Source: Actinomycetota bacterium
Lineage (GTDB): Bacteria > Actinomycetota > Acidimicrobiia > IMCC26256 > JACDBD01
NCBI GenBank assembly: GCA_013695115.1
Contig: JACDBD010000414.1
Coordinates: 1-6,426, forward strand
Length of the DNA: 6,426 nt
Direction: 5' to 3'
The translations under genes and the position numbers were made by a program. The notes under the pieces were generated by a model. That model saw nothing but the letters and a program-made list of their open reading frames with translations, had not been told where the DNA came from and ran no database searches. Numbering within the stretch: position 1 is the first letter of the stretch; each line of letters opens with the position of its first letter. Below are positions 1 through 4,915 of the stretch, piece after piece.

Positions 1-1068
1 ATGCGGGCGATCGTCCTGGTGGGTGGCGAGGGCACCCGCCTGCGCCCGCTCACGTACACGACACCCAAGCCGCTCCTCCCCATCGCCAACGTCGCCTTTC
101 TCGAGCGCCAGCTCGCCTGGCTCGGCCGCCACGGCGTCGACGAGGTCGTGCTGTCGCTCGGCTATCTGCCCGACGCGTTCGCGGCGCACTTCCCCCAAGA
201 CCGCTTCGGCGACGTCCGGCTCCGATACGCGGTGGAAGACGAGCCGCTCGGGACCGCCGGCGGCATCCGCCACGCGGCCGACGAGGCCGGCATCGACGAG
301 CGGTTCGTCGTGTGCAACGGCGACGTGCTGACCGAGCTCGACCTCAGCGCGCTCGTGCGCTTCCACGCGGAGCGCGGCGCCGAAGCCACCATCCACCTCG
401 CCCGGGTATCCGACCCGTCGGCGTTCGGCGTGGTCCCGACGCGCGACGACGGCGAGGTGAAGGCGTTCGTCGAGAAGCCACCGCCCGGACGGGTGCCGAC
501 CGACTGGATCAATGCCGGCACCTACGTGCTCGAGCCGACCGTGCTCGAACGCATCCCGCCCCGCCTCACCGTGTCGATCGAGCACGAGACCTTCCCCCGC
601 CTGCTCGACCAGCCCGGACGTCTGTACGCGTACCAGAGCGACGCGTACTGGATCGACATCGGCACGCCCGAGAAGTACCTCCAGGCCCACGCCGACGTGC
701 TCGCGGGTGGTCTCGGGACCGGCGCCCTCCCGGCCGACGCGGTCGAGCGCATGCCGGGCGTGTGGGTCCAAGGCGACATCTCGGTTGCCGACAACGCTCG
801 GATCGAGCCGCCCGTACTCGTCGGCGCCGGTTCCACGATCGCGGCGGGCGCGCGCGTCACCCAGTCGGTGCTCGGCGCCGGGTGCACGGTGGAAGACGGC
901 GCGCAGGTGCTGCGCTCGGTGCTGCTCGACCGGGCCCGCCTCGCCCCCGCGGCCGCGGCCGTCGACGCGGTGATCGGGTCCCAGGCGATGCTGGAGGCCG
1001 ACGCCGTCGTATCCGACCACACGATCGTGGCCGAGGCCGCGATTGTGAGCGCGGGGTCCAAGGTTTGA
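1..1068 (+). CDS. NDP-sugar pyrophosphorylase, mannose-1-phosphate guanylyltransferase-like
   Basis: Cytoplasmic nucleotidyltransferase that joins a sugar 1-phosphate to an NTP, giving an NDP-sugar and pyrophosphate. The 355-residue protein opens with the family signature GGEGTRLRPLT followed by PKPLLP (residues 8-27). It then shows the metal-binding NGD (106-108), the sugar-binding VEKP (157-160), the NAGTYVL segment (171-177) and YWIDIGTPEKY (216-226, with D219 as probable second metal ligand). Residues from about 252 to 350 form irregular hexapeptide-type repeats (VLVGAGSTIAAGARV and similar) typical of a left-handed beta-helix tail. This two-domain layout fits GDP-mannose pyrophosphorylases of the actinobacterial ManB/RmlA2 type, but the exact sugar and base cannot be read from sequence. 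The ATG is the first base of the window and lies the right distance from the signature, so the gene looks complete, although its promoter is outside. It overlaps the next gene by 4 bases and is probably translationally coupled to it. Confidence 0.93.
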   Translation: MRAIVLVGGEGTRLRPLTYTTPKPLLPIANVAFLERQLAWLGRHGVDEVVLSLGYLPDAFAAHFPQDRFGDVRLRYAVEDEPLGTAGGIRHAADEAGIDERFVVCNGDVLTELDLSALVRFHAERGAEATIHLARVSDPSAFGVVPTRDDGEVKAFVEKPPPGRVPTDWINAGTYVLEPTVLERIPPRLTVSIEHETFPRLLDQPGRLYAYQSDAYWIDIGTPEKYLQAHADVLAGGLGTGALPADAVERMPGVWVQGDISVADNARIEPPVLVGAGSTIAAGARVTQSVLGAGCTVEDGAQVLRSVLLDRARLAPAAAAVDAVIGSQAMLEADAVVSDHTIVAEAAIVSAGSKV

Positions 1069-2006
1069 GGGCGCTCATCACCGGGGGCGCGGGCTTCATC
1101 GGCTCCACGCTCGCCGACCGGCTGCTGGCCGAGGAGTACGAGGTCGACGTGGTCGACGACCTCTCGACCGGGGCGCTCGCCAACGTGGCCGAGGCCCGGA
1201 CGCAGCGCCGGGGCAGATTCACGTTCCATCGCCTCGACATCCGTACCGCCGAGATGGCCGAGCTCATCGGGCACCGCCGCCCCGAGATCATCTTCCACCT
1301 GGCCGCGCAGGCCGACGTGCGGGTCTCGGTGAACCGCCCCGCCTACGACGCCGAGATCAACATCCTGGGGTCATTGAACGTGTTCCAGGGCGCGCTGGCC
1401 GCCGGCACCGGGAAGATCGTGCTCGCGGGGTCGGGCGGCACGCTCTACGGGGTGCCCGCGGACGTCCCCGTGCGCGAGGGCCATCCCCAGCGACCGGTGT
1501 CGCCGTACGGCGTGGCCAAGAAGGCGGTCGGCGACTACCTCCACTACTACCGCGAGGTGCACGGCATCGAGTACACGGTGCTCGCGCTGGCCAACGTGTA
1601 CGGACCGCGCCAGGACCCACACGGCGAAGCCGGGGTCGTGGCCATCTTCGCGGGGCACCTCCTCGAACGGAACAAGCGGCCGACGATCTTCGGTGACGGC
1701 GGGCAGACGCGCGACTTCGTCTTCGTCGACGACGTGGTCGACGCGTTCGTGCGCGCCGCCGAGAAGGCGGGGGGGCTGACCGTCAACATCGGGACCGGCG
1801 AGGAGACGAGCGTCCAGCAGCTCTTCGACTCCATGGCCCGCCTCGCCGGCTACAAGGACCCGGCCCATTACGCGCCGGCGCGCCTGGGCGAGCTCCAGCG
1901 CTCGGCCCTCGACCCCGGGCGGGCCGCCATCCACCTCGGCTGGAAGCCGTGGACGCCGATCGACGAGGGCCTGCGCAAGACCCTCGACTGGTTCCGTCAG
2001 CGGTAG
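1065..2006 (+). CDS. NAD-dependent epimerase/dehydratase, UDP-glucose 4-epimerase-like (extended SDR)
   Basis: A 313-residue extended short-chain dehydrogenase/reductase acting on an NDP-sugar, most like GalE-type 4-epimerases. The Rossmann glycine motif GGAGFIG is at residues 7-13, and the acidic pair ending beta-2 (VVDDLSTG, 29-36) favours NAD(H). HLAAQADVR (78-86) is the usual beta-4 segment. The catalytic YxxxK is Y148-G-V-A-K152, with S123 or T126 in GSGGTLYG as the serine/threonine partner. NVYGPRQ and the later FGDGGQTRDFVFVDDVV are standard NDP-sugar-binding signatures. Length is normal. The TTG start at 1065 is chosen because it puts the glycine motif at residue 7 and makes a TTGA overlap with the upstream stop. 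The reading frame stays open far upstream, but that part is a shadow of the pyrophosphorylase gene. Galactose, rhamnose-pathway or GDP-sugar specificity is unresolved. Confidence 0.92.
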   Translation: MRALITGGAGFIGSTLADRLLAEEYEVDVVDDLSTGALANVAEARTQRRGRFTFHRLDIRTAEMAELIGHRRPEIIFHLAAQADVRVSVNRPAYDAEINILGSLNVFQGALAAGTGKIVLAGSGGTLYGVPADVPVREGHPQRPVSPYGVAKKAVGDYLHYYREVHGIEYTVLALANVYGPRQDPHGEAGVVAIFAGHLLERNKRPTIFGDGGQTRDFVFVDDVVDAFVRAAEKAGGLTVNIGTGEETSVQQLFDSMARLAGYKDPAHYAPARLGELQRSALDPGRAAIHLGWKPWTPIDEGLRKTLDWFRQR

Positions 2007-2019
2007 TTCGTCAGCGGAA
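1991..2019. repeat. Imperfect tandem duplication across two convergent stop codons
   Basis: A 15-base unit (1991-2005) is followed directly by a 14-base near copy (2006-2019); both share CGTCAGCGG and differ by one missing C and one base. The first copy holds most of the epimerase TAG stop. The second holds the minus-strand TGA stop of the nitroreductase gene (TCA at 2011-2013). No terminator hairpin is visible in the 4-base gap between the two genes. Slipped-strand duplication is the simplest origin, but chance similarity at this length is possible. Confidence 0.6.
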
Positions 2020-2634
2020 ATCGCGGAGCTCGTCGAGGGGGACGGGCGGCCGCGGCCGTCCCTCGTAGGCGGGATCGGGGTGCCCGACGAGCACGAGCGC
2101 GTGGGGGAGCCACTCGACCGGGAGCGCGAGCGCGTCGCGCGCCTCTTCGGGGCAGAAGATCGGCGCCGCCACCCAGCACGACGCCAGGCCGGCGTCGGCG
2201 GCCGCCAGCATCAGGTTCTCGACCGCGGCGCCGAGCGAGAGCAGCGCCATCCCCCACTCCGCACGCTGGCGGCCCTCGTCGGGGTAGCGGTCGAGCCCGT
2301 CCCAGGTCAGGCAGGCGAGCACCAGCGCGGGCGTGTCCTCGATCTTGCGGTGCGACGATGCCACCAGCTCGTCGACGCGCTCGGGCGCGACGCCGTCGCC
2401 GCGCAAATCCTGGCGCCACCGCTCGCCCATGCCGGTCGCGAGCGCCCGCTTGCCGGCGTCGCGGTCGACCACGACGAAGCGCCACGGCCGCGAGTGGTGC
2501 GGCGCCGGGGCCAGACACGCCGCTTCGACCAGCCGGTCGAGCGCGCCCCGGTCGACCGGTTCGTCAATGAACGCCCGGATCGACCGCCGCGCCTCCAGGA
2601 AGGCAGGGGCGCCGGCTCTCGAGGCGGGGGTCAC
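2011..2634 (-). CDS. Nitroreductase-family flavoprotein, FbiB C-terminal-domain homologue (dehydro-F420-0 reductase candidate)
   Basis: A 207-residue FMN-binding nitroreductase-fold protein. Visible family features are RRSIRAF (residues 16-22, phosphate binding), APAPHHSRPWRFVVV (42-56, like the C-terminal half of mycobacterial FbiB), a GMGERWRQDL segment (68-77), the long helix AEWGMALLSLGAAVENL (125-141), and ASCWVAAPIF (151-160). In mycobacteria this domain is fused to CofE in FbiB and reduces dehydro-F420-0 to F420-0. By inference this separate protein does the same and works beside CofE. The start is GTG at 2634-2632, which gives a GTGA overlap with the cofE stop and places RRSIR at the usual distance. 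The frame is open upstream to 2694 inside cofE, but those 20 residues (Arg/Pro/Val-rich) do not look like protein. No clear Shine-Dalgarno is present, so coupling is likely. A general nitroreductase is the alternative. Confidence 0.88.
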   Translation of the reverse strand: MTPASRAGAPAFLEARRSIRAFIDEPVDRGALDRLVEAACLAPAPHHSRPWRFVVVDRDAGKRALATGMGERWRQDLRGDGVAPERVDELVASSHRKIEDTPALVLACLTWDGLDRYPDEGRQRAEWGMALLSLGAAVENLMLAAADAGLASCWVAAPIFCPEEARDALALPVEWLPHALVLVGHPDPAYEGRPRPPVPLDELRDFR

Positions 2635-3341
2635 CGGAACAGGTCGTCGGCGGACGGGCGCACCAGTTCGCGCGCCGATCCTTCTCGCAGCCACGTCGGG
2701 TCGAGCCCCCGCACGATCGCCACGGGAACCCCGGCGGCCTTGCCCATGACGAGCTCGGCCGCCGACGCCACCTCGTCGGCCACCGCGACCTCGGTGACCT
2801 GGAGCTCACGGCCGCGGTCGTCGGGTTGTCCCCGCAGGTCGACCACCGCCGCCAGCCCCGAGACCCCGATGGCGACGTCGGTGAGCCCGTGGCGCCAGGC
2901 CCGCCCGAACGTGTCCGACACCACCACCGCGACCTCCACGCCCGCATGCGCACGCACGCCGTCGCGAACCCGCTTGGCCGACCGGTCCGGCTCTACCGGC
3001 AGGAGTGCGGCCGAGCCCTCGTCGACGTTGGAGAGGTCGACCCCGGCGTTGGCGCACACGAACCCGTGCCGGGTCTCGCTGATCACCAGGTCGCCCCGGC
3101 GGCGCAGCACCCGCACCGACTCCGACTCGACCAGCGCCCGGCGGGCGGCGGCATCAGACGGATCGATCGCTACCAGGCGCCCCTCGGCCTTCGACACGAT
3201 CTTCTGGGTGACGACGAGGCAGTCGCCGTCGGCGAGGGGCGTGCCCTGCGTGGTGGCGGCGGCGACCACGAGCTCGGCGATCACGTCGTCGGGATGAACC
3301 TCGGGTATCCCCTCGACGGGGATGACGCGCAGCTCGGGCAC
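2631..3341 (-). CDS. cofE: Coenzyme F420-0:L-glutamate ligase
   Basis: GTP-dependent ligase that adds gamma-linked glutamates to F420-0 in the cytoplasm. The 236-residue protein matches CofE along its length: IPVEGIPEV at the N-terminus, VVTQKIVSKAEGR (43-55), HGFVCANAGVDLSNVDEGS (92-110), SDTFGRAWRHGLTDVAIG (142-159), DDRGREL (174-180) and DEVASAAELVMGKA (189-202). The start is GTG at 3341-3339, leaving 23 bases after the cofD stop and putting the IPVEGIP segment where the family begins. In actinobacterial FbiB this domain is fused to a nitroreductase domain. Here it ends on its own TGA, which overlaps the GTG start of the nitroreductase gene. The combined length of 236 plus 207 residues is close to the 448 residues of M. 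tuberculosis FbiB, so little or no linker has been lost. Confidence 0.96.
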   Translation of the reverse strand: MPELRVIPVEGIPEVHPDDVIAELVVAAATTQGTPLADGDCLVVTQKIVSKAEGRLVAIDPSDAAARRALVESESVRVLRRRGDLVISETRHGFVCANAGVDLSNVDEGSAALLPVEPDRSAKRVRDGVRAHAGVEVAVVVSDTFGRAWRHGLTDVAIGVSGLAAVVDLRGQPDDRGRELQVTEVAVADEVASAAELVMGKAAGVPVAIVRGLDPTWLREGSARELVRPSADDLFR

Positions 3342-3364
3342 GGGTCAGCGCGGCCGGAGCCTGG

Positions 3365-4309
3365 TCACGCGACCGCGTCGAGCGTGTGACGCGCCAGCGC
3401 GGCCGCGACCCGAGCGTCGCGCATCAGGGTGTCGGCCACGACGGCGCGCACGCCCTGGGCCTCGACCTCGGCGGCGCGCCCGGCGTCGCCGGCGTCGATC
3501 ACGAGCGTGCCGCAGAAGTCGGCGTACGCCCGGGCCACGCCCACGCACGACACCTCGATGCCCAGCGGTCCCATGAGCCGGTCGGCCGGGCCCTTCACCG
3601 GCGCGCCGGCGATGATCGGGCTCACGCCGACGACCCGCTCGCGGCGGCGGACGAGCGCGTCGCGGATGCCGGGCACGGCCAGGATGGGGCCGATCGAGAT
3701 CACCGGGTTGCTCGGGCACACGAGGATGGTCTCGGCGGCGTCGAGCGCGGCCAGCACCCCCGGCGCGGGCGCGGCCGCCGCCGCCCCCTCGAAGCGCACC
3801 GCCACCACGGGCGGCTCGGACCGGTGCTGGACGAACCACTCCTGCATGCGCAGCTCGGTCACGCCCGCGCTCCCGGGGAGATTGGCGTCGATTCGGGTGG
3901 CGACGCGGTCGTCGCTCATCGGCACGAGGCGGGCACGCACCCCCCACGCCGCCGCCAACTCGGCCGCGACGTCCGAGAGCGACGCCCCGCCCTCGCGCAG
4001 CCGCTGTGTCCGGTACAGGTGGGTGGCGAGGTCACGATCGCCGAGGCGGAACCACGTCGGCGCGCCGAACCGGTCGAGCGCGTCCATCGCCGCGAACGTC
4101 TCGCCCGCCAGGCCCCACCCCGTCTCGGGGTTCTCGGCGCCGGCCAGCGTGTAGGTGACACTGTCGAGGTCGGGGCACACGAGCAGGCCGTGGAACCAGT
4201 CGTCGTCGCCGGTGTTGACGACCACGGTCACGTCCTCGGGCGGCACCACCTGCACCAGGCCCCGCAGGAACCGCGCTGCCCCCACCCCACCCGCGAGCGC
4301 TGCCAGCAC
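3365..4309 (-). CDS. cofD: 2-phospho-L-lactate / phosphoenolpyruvate transferase (CofD/FbiA)
   Basis: Transfers the phospholactyl or phosphoenolpyruvyl group from its GDP- or GPP-activated form to the deazaflavin Fo, making F420-0 or dehydro-F420-0. The 314-residue protein carries the family signatures: LAGGVGAARFLRG (residues 5-17), VNTGDDDWFHGLLVCPDLD (31-49), WFRLGDRDLATHLYRT (86-101), CPSNPVISIGPIL (198-210) and SPIIAGAPVKGPADRLMG (230-247). Because an FbiB-type nitroreductase follows in the operon, the phosphoenolpyruvate route through dehydro-F420-0 is more likely than the phospholactate route. The GTG start (4309-4307) sits 4 residues before the glycine-rich loop and has no Shine-Dalgarno; a TANNNT element lies 7 bases upstream, suggesting leaderless transcription. 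It is the first gene of the cofD-cofE-nitroreductase operon. The activating guanylyltransferase (CofC/FbiD) and the Fo synthase are not in the window. Confidence 0.96.
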   Translation of the reverse strand: MLAALAGGVGAARFLRGLVQVVPPEDVTVVVNTGDDDWFHGLLVCPDLDSVTYTLAGAENPETGWGLAGETFAAMDALDRFGAPTWFRLGDRDLATHLYRTQRLREGGASLSDVAAELAAAWGVRARLVPMSDDRVATRIDANLPGSAGVTELRMQEWFVQHRSEPPVVAVRFEGAAAAAPAPGVLAALDAAETILVCPSNPVISIGPILAVPGIRDALVRRRERVVGVSPIIAGAPVKGPADRLMGPLGIEVSCVGVARAYADFCGTLVIDAGDAGRAAEVEAQGVRAVVADTLMRDARVAAALARHTLDAVA

Positions 4310-4316
4310 GTGCGTG

Positions 4317-4322
4317 AGCGTA
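4317..4322 (-). promoter_or_regulatory. Possible -10 element for leaderless cofD transcript
   Basis: On the minus strand TACGCT (fits TANNNT) lies 7 bases before the cofD GTG, so transcription would begin at or beside the start codon. No Shine-Dalgarno is present and no -35 hexamer is recognisable; the expected -35 position falls inside the terminator-like hairpin. Leaderless genes with this spacing are common in Actinobacteria, but a six-base match alone is weak evidence. Confidence 0.35.
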
Positions 4323-4335
4323 GTGGTGCCTACGC

Positions 4336-4367
4336 GCGCTGCGACCCCCCGAAGGGGGCCGCAGCGC
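4336..4367 (-). terminator. Strong hairpin with UUCG loop, probable terminator of the small helical-protein gene
   Basis: Read on the minus strand, 4367-4354 pairs with 4349-4336 in a 14-base-pair stem: 8 pairs, one G-U wobble, then 5 G-C pairs closed by the ultra-stable tetraloop UUCG. On the plus strand the same sequence has an A-C mismatch and a CGAA loop, so the structure favours minus-strand RNA. It lies 27 bases after the stop of the 128-residue gene and ends 26 bases before the cofD start. No U-run follows, so it would be a U-less terminator or an RNA-stabilising 3' hairpin. A role in cofD expression is also possible. Confidence 0.65.
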
Positions 4368-4394
4368 AGGGGGGACTTACTTGGTACGGGACGC

Positions 4395-4781
4395 TCAGGC
4401 GGCCCGGCCCACGAGCTCGCGGGCGCGGGCGGCGCCGGCCTCGACGGCCGACTTCACCTGCGCGGGAACGGTCTGGAGCTGCTCGACGAGCGGCTCGACG
4501 CGCTCCTTGACGTCGCCCACGATGGGCTCGACGCGCTCACGCACCTCGGCACCGAGCTCCCGGGCCTTGGCCCGGGCGTCCTTGGTGGCCGTCTCGACCT
4601 GCGAACGCACGTCCTTGGCCTGCCGCTCGATCGTGGTGCGGGCCTTCTTGGCCTGCGCCTCGAGATCGGCTTGCGCCTCGCGCCGGCGGACCTGGGCCCA
4701 CTGGTTCGCGAGCACGCCGACGCCGACGGTCGTGTACGCCGCGTCCTGGATCGTCTTGCGGATCTCCATGATGGAGCTCAC
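4395..4781 (-). CDS. Small charged alpha-helical protein with 11-residue repeat (function unknown)
   Basis: I do not recognise a characterised family. The 128-residue product starts with a mildly hydrophobic segment (AAYTTVGVGVLANQ, residues 14-27), then RRRE. From about 33 to 125 it is a nearly unbroken, highly charged Ala/Glu/Arg/Lys-rich helix likely to form a coiled coil or amphipathic helix. Residues 81-91 and 92-102 are an 11-residue tandem repeat (RERVEPIVGDV / KERVEPLVEQL), the periodicity seen in apolipoprotein-like and other lipid-surface-binding helices. There is no signal peptide and no cysteine. Membrane- or lipid-surface association like that of phasin or heparin-binding-haemagglutinin proteins is a guess. 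GTG at 4781 is used here; ATG at 4769, giving 124 residues, is equally possible, because GGGAG lies only 1 base before the GTG but 13 before the ATG. It has its own promoter and terminator-like hairpin. Confidence 0.8.
   Translation of the reverse strand: MSSIMEIRKTIQDAAYTTVGVGVLANQWAQVRRREAQADLEAQAKKARTTIERQAKDVRSQVETATKDARAKARELGAEVRERVEPIVGDVKERVEPLVEQLQTVPAQVKSAVEAGAARARELVGRAA
4476..4541 (-). repeat. In-gene 33-base tandem repeat encoding an 11-residue helical unit
   Basis: Two adjacent 33-base units in the small helical-protein gene encode RERVEPIVGDV and KERVEPLVEQL. Seven of 11 positions are identical and the RVEP core is invariant. An 11-residue period gives three helical turns, so each unit would present the same face. 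Confidence 0.75.
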
Positions 4782-4825
4782 TCTCCCGGGGGTTGGTGGG
4801 CTTGCTCTTCTGCTCTCTGCTTACC

Positions 4826-4854
4826 ACTGTACGCCTTTCGATAAACATTTGCAA
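4826..4854 (-). promoter_or_regulatory. Sigma-70-like promoter for the small helical-protein gene
   Basis: On the minus strand TTGCAA (4854-4849) and TACAGT (4831-4826) are separated by exactly 17 bases; each matches 4 of 6 consensus positions. The start site would be near 4819, giving a leader of about 38 bases before the GTG. This is the most AT-rich patch of the window. Confidence 0.6.
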
Positions 4855-4858
4855 GCAC

Positions 4859-4876
4859 TCGTGACCACGGTCACGA
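4859..4876. promoter_or_regulatory. Crp/Fnr-type palindromic operator candidate
   Basis: TCGTGACC-AC-GGTCACGA is a perfect 8-base inverted repeat with a 2-base centre. Its core GTGA-N6-TCAC equals the inner part of the Crp/GlxR family consensus TGTGA-N6-TCACA, with C and G instead of the outer T and A. It lies in the divergent spacer, 4 bases upstream of the minus-strand -35 hexamer. The centre (4867.5) is about 48 bases from the inferred minus-strand start and about 46 from the inferred plus-strand start. Which regulator binds, and whether any does, cannot be seen. Confidence 0.5.
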
Positions 4877-4900
4877 ACCAGCGGGCGAACGGCCCGTTGG

Positions 4901-4906
4901 TAGGTT
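4901..4906 (+). promoter_or_regulatory. Possible -10 element for the glycosyltransferase gene
   Basis: TAGGTT (TANNNT type) lies 9 bases before the ATG at 4916, so the transcript would be leaderless or nearly so. No convincing -35 hexamer is seen about 17 bases upstream. The only Shine-Dalgarno-like bases are the AGG inside this same element, 11 bases from the ATG, so the two readings compete. Confidence 0.3.
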
Positions 4907-4915
4907 GGACCGCCA

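Noticed and set aside
312..1064. Upstream extension of the epimerase frame by about 250 codons
   Set aside because: The extension is an Arg/Gly-rich shadow of the pyrophosphorylase. The Rossmann motif requires a start near 1065.
2635..2694. Longer nitroreductase start at 2694 with 20 extra residues
   Set aside because: The extra residues overlap conserved cofE coding sequence and look like out-of-frame translation. The GTG at 2634 gives the usual coupled overlap.
2080..3297. 405-codon open frame on the plus strand
   Set aside because: It runs opposite the nitroreductase and cofE genes, both of which have full family signatures. Its translation is rich in Arg, Ser and Pro without domains.
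3386..4510. 374-codon open frame on the plus strand
   Set aside because: Antisense to cofD and the end of the small helical gene; His/Arg/Gly-rich translation with no motif.
4155..4844. Plus-strand frame with a Leu/Gly/Asp-rich repetitive product opposite the small helical gene
   Set aside because: The apparent repeats are the complement of the Ala/Glu/Lys helical repeats on the minus strand. The minus-strand frame has a matching promoter and terminator-like hairpin, so it is preferred.
4882..4896. Short dyad CGGGC-N5-GCCCG in the divergent spacer
   Set aside because: Only 5 G/C pairs; such dyads are expected by chance in DNA this GC-rich.
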